DNA of 64,000 nt from Moheibacter sp035515075. Lineage in GTDB: Bacteria > Bacteroidota > Bacteroidia > Flavobacteriales > Weeksellaceae. Below the pieces are notes generated by a model. That model saw only the letters and a program-made list of their open reading frames with translations. It ran no database searches and had not been told where the DNA came from. The position numbers and the translations under genes are program-made. This document shows, one piece after another, positions 33,703 to 42,277 of the stretch. The stretch's first letter is position 1. Every line of letters starts with the position of its first letter. The stretch covers positions 42,235 through 106,234 of the forward strand of contig DATJBZ010000018.1 of NCBI GenBank assembly GCA_035515075.1, in the 5' to 3' direction.

Positions 33703-34080
33703 ATGGCACGTATTTCAGGAGTAGATTTACCAAAACACAAAAGAGGAGAAATAGGTTTGACCTATATCTACGGGATTGGTAAGAGCACAGCACAGAAGAT
33801 TTTGGCAACTGCAAATGTTGACAAAGACAAAAAAGTAAACGAATGGAACGATGATGAAATCAACGCAATCCGTTTGGCAATTACTGAGAACTACAAAGTG
33901 GAAGGTGAGCTTCGTTCAGAGGTTCAATTGAACATCAAACGCATGATGGACATTGGATGTCAACGAGGAATTCGTCACCGTCTTGGATTACCTCTAAGAG
34001 GTCAACGGACTAAAAACAATTCTCGTACGAGAAAAGGAAGAAAGAAAACAGTTGCTAACAAGAAAAAAGCCACCAAATAA
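33703..34080 (+). CDS. rpsM: 30S ribosomal protein uS13
   Basis: 125 residues. MARISGVDLPKHKRGEIGLT, YGIGKSTAQKIL and the basic tail RGQRTKNNSRTRKGRKK identify S13. It contacts the P-site tRNA and the 50S subunit. 2 bases after rpmJ. Confidence 0.97.
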   Translation: MARISGVDLPKHKRGEIGLTYIYGIGKSTAQKILATANVDKDKKVNEWNDDEINAIRLAITENYKVEGELRSEVQLNIKRMMDIGCQRGIRHRLGLPLRGQRTKNNSRTRKGRKKTVANKKKATK

Positions 34081-34093
34081 TAAGTAAGTAGTT

Positions 34094-34483
34094 ATGGCAA
34101 AGAATCAAAAAATAGCAAAGAAAAGAAAGGTTATTGTTGAGGCAACTGGGCAAGCGCACATTCAAGCTTCTTTCAATAACGTGATCGTTACTTTGACTAA
34201 TAAGAATGGAGAAGTTATTTCTTGGTCATCCGCCGGGAAAATGGGCTTCAGAGGATCTAAAAAGAATACACCTTATGCTGCACAAGTTGCTGCACAAGAC
34301 GCTACCGCCAAAGCTTTAGAAGCTGGGCTAAGAAGAGTAAAAGTGTATGTAAAAGGACCTGGACAAGGTCGTGAATCAGCAATCCGTACAATTCATAACG
34401 GAGGTATTGAAGTAAGCGAAATCATTGACGTTACACCATTGCCACACAACGGTTGTCGTCCTCCTAAACGCAGAAGAGTATAA
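34094..34483 (+). CDS. rpsK: 30S ribosomal protein uS11
   Basis: 129 residues. FNNVIVTLTNKNGEVISWSS, GPGQGRESAIRT and the ending TPLPHNGCRPPKRRRV are S11 signatures. It lies on the platform near the mRNA exit. 13 bases after rpsM. Confidence 0.97.
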   Translation: MAKNQKIAKKRKVIVEATGQAHIQASFNNVIVTLTNKNGEVISWSSAGKMGFRGSKKNTPYAAQVAAQDATAKALEAGLRRVKVYVKGPGQGRESAIRTIHNGGIEVSEIIDVTPLPHNGCRPPKRRRV

Positions 34484-34562
34484 CACTAGACACAAAATAC
34501 TAGACATAAGATGAATCATCGGAAGTCTACTATTTAAAGTCTAACATCAAATTTTTAAAAAA

Positions 34563-35165
34563 ATGGCAAGATATACAGGACCAACAACGAAAATCGCTAG
34601 AAGATTCGGTCAACCAATTTTTGGAGATGATAAAAGCTTCGAAAAGAAAAAATACCCTCCAGGACAACACGGACCTAACAAAAGAAGAGGTAAAAAGTCT
34701 GAATACGCTATTCAGTTAGAAGAAAAACAAAAAGCAAAATATACCTACGGTATCCTTGAACGTCAATTCTTGAATATGTACAAGAAAGCGAACTCAATTC
34801 CAGGCATTACAGGGGAGATTTTGTTGCAGTTTTGTGAATCGCGTTTGGACAACGTAGTTTATCGTTTGGGGATTGCCCCAAGCCGTAGAGCAGCAAGACA
34901 ATTGACCACGCACAAACACATTACAGTGAATGGTGAGGTGGTAAACATCCCATCTTATCAATTGAAAGCGGGTGATGTGGTTGCAGTACGCGAAAAATCA
35001 AAAACGTTAAGCAGCATCACAGATGCGTTAAAATCAAGATCTACTTATGACTGGTTGATTTGGAATGATGAGCAAATGTCAGGTACATTTAACGCTGTTC
35101 CAGAAAGAATCCAGATTCCGGAAGACATCAAAGAACAATTGATCGTCGAATTGTACTCTAAATAA
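34563..35165 (+). CDS. rpsD: 30S ribosomal protein uS4
   Basis: 200 residues, MARYTGPTTKIARRFGQP, with the S4 RNA-binding domain (SRLDNVVYRLGIAPSRRAAR, HKHITVNGEVVNIPSYQLK). The N-terminal Cys cluster of zinc-binding S4 is absent. S4 starts 30S assembly and can repress ribosomal operons; a 79-base gap precedes it. Confidence 0.97.
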   Translation: MARYTGPTTKIARRFGQPIFGDDKSFEKKKYPPGQHGPNKRRGKKSEYAIQLEEKQKAKYTYGILERQFLNMYKKANSIPGITGEILLQFCESRLDNVVYRLGIAPSRRAARQLTTHKHITVNGEVVNIPSYQLKAGDVVAVREKSKTLSSITDALKSRSTYDWLIWNDEQMSGTFNAVPERIQIPEDIKEQLIVELYSK

Positions 35166-35239
35166 TCTTGGATTATTAGAGAATTGCTAGTAAGAGTGTA
35201 AACCGCAAGGTTTCAAAAAAATTAAAACCTTATTTTAAG

Positions 35240-36232
35240 ATGACAATTTTAAACTTTATAAAACCGGACAAAGTAGTTCTAATCGAATCAGACGATTTTT
35301 TCGGTCAATTTGAATTCCGCCCTCTGGAATCTGGTTATGGTCTGACCATAGGAAATGCATTGCGTAGAGTTTTGCTTTCTTCATTGGAAGGTCATGCGAT
35401 CACTTCGATCAAAATCGAAGGGGTAGAGCATGAGTTTTCGACCATCCCTGGCGTTGTAGAGGACATGACGGAAGTCATTTTGAACTTGAAAAAAGTACGA
35501 TTCAAAAGACAAATTAGCGAAACGGATGCTGAAACTGTCAATGTATCTATTTCTGGTCAAGAACAATTGACGGCAGGAGATTTGGGGAAATTCATTTCTG
35601 GATTCCAAGTCTTGAACCCTGATTTTGTGATTGCCAATATGGACAAAAAAGTGAAGTTGGACTTTAGCTTTACCATAGAAAAAGGACGAGGATATGTTCC
35701 AGCAGATGACAACAAAAAAGTCAATTCGCCTGTCGGTACCATTGCAATTGATTCGATTTTTACCCCGATTAAAAATGTGAAATACAGCGTAGAAAACTAC
35801 CGTGTGGAGCAGAAAACGGATTATGAAAAACTGATCATTGAAATTTCAACCGATGGCTCTATCACGCCACAGGACGCATTGACCGAAACAGCAAAAATTT
35901 TGATCCATCATTTCATGTTGTTCTCAGATGAGCGCATCACTTTAGAAGCAGAAGAAGTAGCTTATGGCGAAACTTATGACGAAGAAGCTTTGCACATGAG
36001 ACAATTGTTGAAAACAAAATTGATCGATTTAGATTTGTCAGTTCGCGCATTGAATTGTTTGAAAGCCGCTGAAGTAGAAACTTTGGGCGACTTGGTAACG
36101 TACAATAAATCCGATTTGATGAAATTCAGAAATTTCGGAAAGAAATCCTTGACGGAATTAGAAGAATTGGTAGACACCAAAGGTTTGGACTTCGGAATGG
36201 ATATATCCAAATATAAGTTAGACGTAGAATAA
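35240..36232 (+). CDS. rpoA: DNA-directed RNA polymerase subunit alpha
   Basis: 330 residues, normal length. The N-terminal dimerisation domain has YGLTIGNALRRVLLSSLEGH; the C-terminal domain (alphaCTD) has LDLSVRALNCLKAAEVETLG and FGKKSLTELEEL. The CTD contacts activators and UP-element DNA. 74 bases after rpsD. Confidence 0.98.
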   Translation: MTILNFIKPDKVVLIESDDFFGQFEFRPLESGYGLTIGNALRRVLLSSLEGHAITSIKIEGVEHEFSTIPGVVEDMTEVILNLKKVRFKRQISETDAETVNVSISGQEQLTAGDLGKFISGFQVLNPDFVIANMDKKVKLDFSFTIEKGRGYVPADDNKKVNSPVGTIAIDSIFTPIKNVKYSVENYRVEQKTDYEKLIIEISTDGSITPQDALTETAKILIHHFMLFSDERITLEAEEVAYGETYDEEALHMRQLLKTKLIDLDLSVRALNCLKAAEVETLGDLVTYNKSDLMKFRNFGKKSLTELEELVDTKGLDFGMDISKYKLDVE

Positions 36233-36242
36233 TTTTAGAAAA

Positions 36243-36797
36243 ATGAGACACGGTAAAAAATTTAATCACTTAGGGAGAACCGCTTCGCACAGAAACGCGA
36301 TGTTGTCTAACATGGCTGCCTCTTTGATTACACATAAAAGAATCAATACAACGACTGCGAAAGCAAAAGCTTTGCAAGTCTATGTTGAACCATTGATCAC
36401 CAAATCAAAAACAGACGATACAAATAATCGTCGAGTGGTGTTCAAATACTTACAAAACAAAGAAGCTGTGGCTGAATTGTTTAGAGAAGTTGCACCTAAA
36501 GTCGCTGATCGCCCAGGAGGTTATACGCGCATTATCAAAACCGGATTCCGTAAAGGAGATGGTGCAGATACTGCCATGATCGAATTGGTAGATTTCAACG
36601 AGCTTTATACTGCTGCGAAACCTGAGAAGAAAACCAGAAGAAGCAGAAGAGCAGGAACAACTGCTAAAAAATCAGAAGAAACAACTGCGGAAGTAGAAGT
36701 GAAAACTGAGGAAGTAGTAGAAGCAACCGAAGTGGAAACACCTGAGGTTGAAACGCCAGAAGTGGACGCTGCTGAAGACAAAAAAGAAGAAAACTAA
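36243..36797 (+). CDS. rplQ: 50S ribosomal protein bL17 with acidic C-terminal extension
   Basis: 184 residues. The first about 120 are standard L17 (MRHGKKFNHLGRTASHRNAM, NRRVVFKYLQNKEAVAELF). The last about 60 first carry a basic KKTRRSRRAGTTAKK stretch, then a Glu/Val/Thr-rich tail with short repeats (VETPEVETPEV). Long low-complexity L17 tails are common in Bacteroidota. Last gene of the block, with a terminator. Confidence 0.97.
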   Translation: MRHGKKFNHLGRTASHRNAMLSNMAASLITHKRINTTTAKAKALQVYVEPLITKSKTDDTNNRRVVFKYLQNKEAVAELFREVAPKVADRPGGYTRIIKTGFRKGDGADTAMIELVDFNELYTAAKPEKKTRRSRRAGTTAKKSEETTAEVEVKTEEVVEATEVETPEVETPEVDAAEDKKEEN

Positions 36798-36816
36798 ATT
36801 CTAGTTTTTATTGATA

Positions 36817-36855
36817 CAAAAAACCGTTCTTTCCTTGGATTGAACGGTTTTTTTT
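36817..36855 (+). terminator. Terminator shared by rplQ and tesB
   Basis: AAACCGTTC / GAACGGTTT with a 12-base loop, eight T on the right and an A run on the left, so it can stop transcription from both convergent genes. Confidence 0.88.
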
Positions 36856-36872
36856 ATGGAATTAACTTTTGT

Positions 36873-37739
36873 TTATTTTGCCAATTTTCGCATCAAACCT
36901 TCTTGTACCACGCTGGCAATTAAATTCCCTTGGCTACAATAAATTTGTCCCGAAGCCAATCCTCGTGCATTTGAATTGCTCAATACGTTCGTGGTGTACA
37001 AAAACCAATCGGATGGATTTGCCGGCTTTCGGTGAAACCATATCGCATGGTCCAAACTCGCCAATTGCATATTGCCAAAGTGCGCTTCCGAAGCATGCGG
37101 ACGCAAAGAAGTCATCAAAATATTGTAATCCGAAACATAGGCCAATAGTTGGTGAAAATGCGGAAACGAAGTGTCTTTTTCATATTCTTTGAATTGAAAC
37201 CAAATGTGATGAATGGGTTCTAAATCTTTTTTCTCAAATGGATTGGGCAAAACCGTTGGTTTGAAATGAATCGGTCTTTCTACGCTCAAAAAAGTTTGCA
37301 TGTTTTTTGGCAAAAAATCCTTGGATTGTGCATAAACATCTTCCCAACTCAACAATTCATCCGGCAATGGCACATCCGGCATTTTATCTTGGAACGCCAA
37401 ACCTTCTTCTTCAATTTGAAAGGAAGCGGCCAATACAAAAATCGCTTGATCGTTTTGCTCAGCGGTCACATAACGTGTGGTAAAACTTCCACCATCCCGT
37501 ACCAACTGCACTTTGTAAGTAATGGGCTGGGACAAATCACCCCGCAAAATGAAATAGGAATGGAGTGAATGGCAATGCCGATCAGCCGAAACGGTGCGAT
37601 AAGCAGCATTCAATGCTTGGGCCATCACTTGTCCACCAAAAACGGCTTCACTACCAACACTGATGCTGTGTCCGACAAAAGTTTGTGGATCAATTGGGGT
37701 TAATTCAATCAAATCAATCAATGCGCGACTATCTTTCAT
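36873..37739 (-). CDS. tesB: Acyl-CoA thioesterase II, TesB-like
   Basis: 288 residues with two hot-dog folds. HSISVGSEAVFGGQVMAQAL and HSLHSYFILRGD in the first half, ASLDHAIWFHRK and SVVQEGLMR in the second, match TesB; the Asp-Thr/Ser-Gln active site of TesB is plausible in YVSDYN, LDHAIW and VVQEG. It hydrolyses medium and long acyl-CoA. Its ATG is 1 base after the stop of the nitronate-monooxygenase-like gene. Confidence 0.92.
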   Translation of the reverse strand: MKDSRALIDLIELTPIDPQTFVGHSISVGSEAVFGGQVMAQALNAAYRTVSADRHCHSLHSYFILRGDLSQPITYKVQLVRDGGSFTTRYVTAEQNDQAIFVLAASFQIEEEGLAFQDKMPDVPLPDELLSWEDVYAQSKDFLPKNMQTFLSVERPIHFKPTVLPNPFEKKDLEPIHHIWFQFKEYEKDTSFPHFHQLLAYVSDYNILMTSLRPHASEAHFGNMQLASLDHAIWFHRKPANPSDWFLYTTNVLSNSNARGLASGQIYCSQGNLIASVVQEGLMRKLAK

Positions 37740-37740
37740 T

Positions 37741-38703
37741 TTAAAATTTTACTTGTTCTTGTAGGGACAATGCCTTGTCTAAACCTACTTTATATTCCGT
37801 TTTCAATTGTTCTATCAAGGTGTTGACCGAGAGAACTTGCTCAATTCCCGCCACACCATGGCCTGCCGACCAAATGTCTTTCCAAGCTTTGGCATGTTCT
37901 CCCGTTAATTGTGAAAAATCTTCTTCTTTTTTGGTTGAAATGTCAATTCCTGCATTGACAATGCTTTGTTTCAAAAAATTGGCGTGCACGCCAGAAACAC
38001 CAGCCGTATAAAGGACATCATCAATGCCCGAATCGACAATCATTTGTTTGTAATCCTCTGTTGCCAAAGCTTCTTCAGTCGCGATGAAACGTGTGCCCAT
38101 GTAAGCAAAATCAGCTCCTGCAATTTCTGCAGCCAAAATTTCTTCACCCGAATTGATGCTTCCAGCCATCACAATCGCTCCATCATAGAAGGATTTGACT
38201 TCATTCATTAAAGCAAAAGGATGTGCAGTTCCAGCATGACCACCAGCTCCAGCAGCTACGCAAATGATGCCATCCACGCCTGCTTCTGCCGCTTTCTCTG
38301 CATGCCGTCTTTTGATGATGTCATGAAAGACCAAACCGCCATAAGCGTGGACTGCGTCGACGATTTCTTTGACGGCGCCCAAAGAGGTGATGATGATCGG
38401 CACTTTGTATTGGACACACAATTCCAAATCAGGCAAAAGCCGCGGATTGGTCGTATTGACAATTAAATTGACACCGTAGGGTGCAGGCTTTTTGCCTGTT
38501 TCTTTTTCGTATTGGGACAATGTTTCGTTGATTTCGATCAACATGCTTTCAAAATCAGCAGAAGTTCTTCCATTCAACGAAGGAAATGTGCCGACAATGC
38601 CATTTTTACAACATTCGGTGACCATTTTTGTTCCTGAAACAAGAAACATAGGCGAAGCGATGACGGGTAAAGTCAAGCTTTCTTTTAAATCTTTTATCGT
38701 CAT
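37741..38703 (-). CDS. NAD(P)H-dependent flavin oxidoreductase / nitronate monooxygenase-like
   Basis: 320 residues, FMN-binding TIM barrel. SPMFLVSGTKMVTECCKNG at the start, GVDGIICVAAGAGGHAGT (with the loop that in nitronate monooxygenase carries the catalytic His) and VMAGSINSGEEI, GADFAYMGTRFIAT for phosphate binding. The family includes nitronate monooxygenase, which detoxifies nitroalkanes, and FabK-like enoyl reductases; a true FabI is present at 51.7 kb, so FabK duty is less likely. Operon with tesB. Confidence 0.85.
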   Translation of the reverse strand: MTIKDLKESLTLPVIASPMFLVSGTKMVTECCKNGIVGTFPSLNGRTSADFESMLIEINETLSQYEKETGKKPAPYGVNLIVNTTNPRLLPDLELCVQYKVPIIITSLGAVKEIVDAVHAYGGLVFHDIIKRRHAEKAAEAGVDGIICVAAGAGGHAGTAHPFALMNEVKSFYDGAIVMAGSINSGEEILAAEIAGADFAYMGTRFIATEEALATEDYKQMIVDSGIDDVLYTAGVSGVHANFLKQSIVNAGIDISTKKEEDFSQLTGEHAKAWKDIWSAGHGVAGIEQVLSVNTLIEQLKTEYKVGLDKALSLQEQVKF

Positions 38704-38865
38704 AATTTGTACTTTCGATAGAAAACAAAATTATGCAATTCATCTTCATTATCGTTTCGTTTTGGAGAAATTATCTTATTTTCTTCTTTTGAATTTTAAA
38801 AATTTTCATGAAAAAGGACTGATTAGGTCAGCTTTTTGTAACTTTCGGACTCCAAAAAAATAATT

Positions 38866-40635
38866 ATGACTTCAAGAGAGAAAATCATCGTTTTGCGAGA
38901 AGAAATGAAGCAACAAAATATTGACGCTTTCATCATTTTTTCGGCTGATCCACACATGAGTGAGTATTTGCCCAAAGAATGGCAAGAACGCGCTTGGTTA
39001 TCAGGGTTTACTGGTTCGGCTGGATTTGTGGTGATCATGAAAGAAAAAGCAGGTTTATGGACCGATGGCCGTTATTTTACCCAAGCTCCTCTGGAATTGG
39101 AAGGTTCGGGCATTGATTTGTTCAAAGACGGCATGGAAGGAACGCCCAATTACATCGATTGGATCATTGCTGAATCTTCAGCAGGTGCAAGAATCGCAGT
39201 CAATGCGTTGGCGACTTCTCATGACAATTGGGAATTATTGCAAAATAAATTGAACGCCCATCAAAGAGAATTGATCGATTTGCCTTTGTTGGAAAAGATT
39301 TGGACGGATCGAGGCGCAGCCAGTGAAAATCCAATTTTTGTACATCCATTGAAATATGCTGGACAATCGGTTGAAGATAAATTGACCGAAATTCGTTCAA
39401 AAATGAAAGAAAAAGGTGCGACTACGCATGTCATTTCGAGTTTAGACGATGTCGCTTGGACCTTGAATTTGAGAGGAAGTGATGTGGAATGCAACCCTGT
39501 GTTTTTGGCCTATTTGGTGATTTCTTTGGACGATGCCCAATTGTATGTTCAACAAAAACAATTGACGGATGAAGCGAAAGCCGCGATGAATTCGGCGAAT
39601 GTGACATTGAAAGATTATGCTGCATTTTTTGACGATTTGAAAGCATTTCAAAATGAGAAAGTCTTGGTTTCAGGCCAAAGCAATCAATTGATTTTTGAAG
39701 CATTGAAACAAAACAATACATTGATCATTCAAGCCGTTCCAGGCCATTTGATGAAAGCGATAAAAAATGAAATTGAATTAGAAGGTTTCAGAACGGTCAT
39801 GGTTCGTGATGGTGTGGCGATGGTGAAATTCTTGCATTGGTTGACGCACCAAGTGGGCCAAGAAGAAATGGACGAATATTCGATCGGCGTGAAGTTGAGA
39901 GAATTCCGTGCTCAAGGAGAAAATTTCGTGGGCAATAGCTTTGGTAGCATCGTAGGTTACCAAGAAAATGGCGCGATCATGCATTATTCAGCCAAAAAAG
40001 AAACGGCTTTGAAGGTCAAAAAATCAGGCAGCATTTTGGTGGATTCGGGCGGACAATATTTGGAAGGAACCACGGACATTACGCGAACCTTTGCTTTGGG
40101 CGAAGTGTCAGATGAATTCAAAAAAGATGCGACTTTGGTGTTGAAAGGCATGATTCGTTTGTCGATGGTGAAATTTCCCAAAGGCACTTGTGGTGTACAT
40201 TTGGATGCTTTTGCACGCATGGCTTTGTGGCAAGAAGGAAAAGATTTCAACCACGGAACTGGTCATGGCGTAGGTAGTTTCATGAATGTGCATGAAGGAC
40301 CGCAAAACATTAGAAAAGATTTGAATCCAGTAGAATTGGTAACAGGAATGGTGGTTTCTAACGAACCAGGTTATTATATCGAAGGAAAATACGGCATTCG
40401 TCACGAGAATTTGATTGCCGTTCAAGAATGGAAAAAAACGGAATGGAACACTTTTTATTCGTTTGAAACCTTGACTTTGTGTCCATTTTTCAAAAACATC
40501 ATCGTAAAAGAATTGTTGTCTTCAGAAGAAATCGATTGGTTGAATGCTTATCATAAAAAATGCGAGGAACAATTGGCGCCACATTTGGAAGGCGAGGTGA
40601 AAACTTGGTTCTTGGATTTGGTGAGTCCGTTGTAA
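38866..40635 (+). CDS. Xaa-Pro aminopeptidase (aminopeptidase P, M24B)
   Basis: 589 residues: two creatinase-like N-terminal domains (about 1-310) and a pita-bread metallopeptidase domain. Dinuclear metal ligands are visible in LVDSGGQYLEGTTDITRT (two Asp), NHGTGHGVGSF (His), VVSNEPGYY and GIRHENL (two Glu). It removes N-terminal residues next to proline, in the cytoplasm as no signal peptide is present. Divergent from the nitronate-type gene; own terminator with a UUCG loop. Confidence 0.94.
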   Translation: MTSREKIIVLREEMKQQNIDAFIIFSADPHMSEYLPKEWQERAWLSGFTGSAGFVVIMKEKAGLWTDGRYFTQAPLELEGSGIDLFKDGMEGTPNYIDWIIAESSAGARIAVNALATSHDNWELLQNKLNAHQRELIDLPLLEKIWTDRGAASENPIFVHPLKYAGQSVEDKLTEIRSKMKEKGATTHVISSLDDVAWTLNLRGSDVECNPVFLAYLVISLDDAQLYVQQKQLTDEAKAAMNSANVTLKDYAAFFDDLKAFQNEKVLVSGQSNQLIFEALKQNNTLIIQAVPGHLMKAIKNEIELEGFRTVMVRDGVAMVKFLHWLTHQVGQEEMDEYSIGVKLREFRAQGENFVGNSFGSIVGYQENGAIMHYSAKKETALKVKKSGSILVDSGGQYLEGTTDITRTFALGEVSDEFKKDATLVLKGMIRLSMVKFPKGTCGVHLDAFARMALWQEGKDFNHGTGHGVGSFMNVHEGPQNIRKDLNPVELVTGMVVSNEPGYYIEGKYGIRHENLIAVQEWKKTEWNTFYSFETLTLCPFFKNIIVKELLSSEEIDWLNAYHKKCEEQLAPHLEGEVKTWFLDLVSPL

Positions 40636-40660
40636 AATGGAATGATTTGAAATACAATTA

Positions 40661-40694
40661 AAAAAAAGGCTTAAAATTCGTTTTGGGCCTTTTT
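40661..40694 (+). terminator. Strong terminator with UUCG tetraloop
   Basis: AAAAAAGGCTTAAAA pairs fully, with two wobble pairs, to TTTTGGGCCTTTTTT around TTCG. The T run follows within the stem end. Confidence 0.88.
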
Positions 40695-40748
40695 TCTTTT
40701 TGTAAAAAGAACAAAAAAGCTATCTTTAGCCACCAAGAACAAAGGAAC

Positions 40749-40943
40749 ATGAATTATCCAAATATTTTGAGAATCGCACTCGTCCCATTACTTTTGGCAG
40801 GCATTCTTTTTGCGATGCAGTGGATTTTTGGGTTGATCTCAAAACCGGATGACCAATCGGTTTTGTTGGGCGTTGTTTCTTTGAGTTTGTTAATTTTGGT
40901 CAGCTTTTTTATCATCAAAAAAATCTATTTCAACCATGAATAA
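40749..40943 (+). CDS. Small two-helix membrane protein, unknown
   Basis: 64 residues from ATG 40749, with AAAGGAA just upstream as an unusually good ribosome-binding site. Two hydrophobic segments at about 7-30 and 36-57, short charged C-terminus KKIYFNHE. No family recognised. It overlaps the SPFH gene start by 8 bases, so the two are translationally coupled and may act together. Confidence 0.7.
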   Translation: MNYPNILRIALVPLLLAGILFAMQWIFGLISKPDDQSVLLGVVSLSLLILVSFFIIKKIYFNHE

Positions 40944-41730
40944 ATCAACCAAACAATTGCTCATCGGTGGCTCAATCAGTTTTATTTTGTTGTTGCTCGT
41001 ATTGACTTGTACCCGAAGAATCGATGCAGGACACGAAGGTTTGTTGGTCAAAATGTATGGTTCCAATAAAGGTGTGCAAGACATTGCGTTGGTCACTGGA
41101 CGAGTTTGGTACAATCCCTTTACAGAGAAAGTGTTTGAGGTGCCGACCTTTGTGCAAACGGTCAATTATCCAGCGTTTACAGTGAATGCGAAAGATGGTT
41201 CCGTTTTTACGGTGGATCCGACGATGTCTTTGAAAGTGATCGATGGTCAATCGGCCAAAATTTTTAGAAAATACCGAAAAAGCATCAATTTGGTGTTGGA
41301 AAACACTTTGGTGAACCACATCAAAGATGTGTATAGAATTGAATTCAACAAATACACCACAGATTCCATTATCAGCCAAAGAGAAACATTTGAAAATGGC
41401 GTACAGGCCAAAATGATTCATTTTTTGGAGGGCGAAGGTTTTCATTTGGAACAATTGACCAGTGGCATTCAATATCCAGAAATCATCACCCAAGCAATCA
41501 ATGCCAAAAATGCGGCCATTCAAGAAGCGCAAAGGGTGGAGAATGAATTGAAAGTAGCAGAAGCCAACGCCCGAAAATTGATCGTTTTAGCGGAATCTGA
41601 AGCGAAGGCCAATGAGTTGAGAAAACAATCGCTGAATCCATTGTTGATCCAACAACAATTCATCGAAAAATGGGACGGTAAAACACCGATTTACGGCAAT
41701 GCACCGGCTTTCTTCAAATCGGTGAATTAA
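40936..41730 (+). CDS. SPFH (band 7/prohibitin-like) domain membrane protein
   Basis: 264 residues. One N-terminal membrane segment (about 9-26), then an SPFH domain (IDAGHEGLLVKMYG, FTVNAKDGSVFTVDPTMSLK), then an Ala/Glu-rich coiled coil (NAAIQEAQRVENELKVAEAN) typical of prohibitin/stomatin proteins. These form membrane rings that stabilise partners or proteases; the partner is unknown. Coupled to the small membrane gene upstream. Confidence 0.85.
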   Translation: MNKSTKQLLIGGSISFILLLLVLTCTRRIDAGHEGLLVKMYGSNKGVQDIALVTGRVWYNPFTEKVFEVPTFVQTVNYPAFTVNAKDGSVFTVDPTMSLKVIDGQSAKIFRKYRKSINLVLENTLVNHIKDVYRIEFNKYTTDSIISQRETFENGVQAKMIHFLEGEGFHLEQLTSGIQYPEIITQAINAKNAAIQEAQRVENELKVAEANARKLIVLAESEAKANELRKQSLNPLLIQQQFIEKWDGKTPIYGNAPAFFKSVN

Positions 41731-41733
41731 TCA

Positions 41734-42090
41734 TTATTGTTTTTTGCCAATCCAACCCAAATGGGTGTGTTGAAAATGGTCATTGAATTTTAGTCCATAC
41801 CCAAACATTCTATCCATGGCCGAATGCGCAAATAAGATCACACCGATTAAACTCAGCAGCGGTAGTTCCCCAATGAAACCGACCATCAGCACGCCAATGG
41901 CGACCAACTTGTGGTGAAAAAAGTTATACAAGTGAGCACCTATTTTGGGATTAACTAAATATCCGAGCATCGACAAATCAGGCAAAAGAAGACAAGCTGG
42001 AAAAATCCACCAAGCATAGTCCAATTGAGTAAATAAAAAGATGGAAAGTAAAAATTGTCCCAATTCTTCAAGTTTCAAAAGTTGCTTCAT
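41734..42090 (-). CDS. DUF4260 family membrane protein
   Basis: 118 residues from ATG 42088-42090 (MKQLLKLEELGQFLLS); a longer frame to 42198 adds residues outside the family. About four hydrophobic segments. PDLSMLGYLVNPKIGAHLYN, HSAMDRMFGYGLK and HTHLGWIG are hallmarks of DUF4260. Function unknown. Convergent with the SPFH gene, 3 bases apart. Confidence 0.85.
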   Translation of the reverse strand: MKQLLKLEELGQFLLSIFLFTQLDYAWWIFPACLLLPDLSMLGYLVNPKIGAHLYNFFHHKLVAIGVLMVGFIGELPLLSLIGVILFAHSAMDRMFGYGLKFNDHFQHTHLGWIGKKQ

Positions 42091-42216
42091 TTTGTTTGTT
42101 TTTTTCAAAAATAAAGAGAAATTGAAAGATAGAAATCTTCCTAGCTGCGATTTGTATGTTTCGTAACATTGGTTGCTTGGTTTCACTAAATGTTTCAAAA
42201 AATCAAATGATTTATT

Positions 42217-42257
42217 AAAAAAAAATCGCCAAAAAAGATCTTGCTTTCTGGCGATTT
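42217..42257 (-). terminator. Terminator of the monooxygenase gene
   Basis: AAATCGCCA (42223-42231) pairs with TGGCGATTT (42249-42257). On the minus strand a run of T follows. Confidence 0.85.
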
Positions 42258-42277
42258 GAAATCATAAAAGAAGTTGA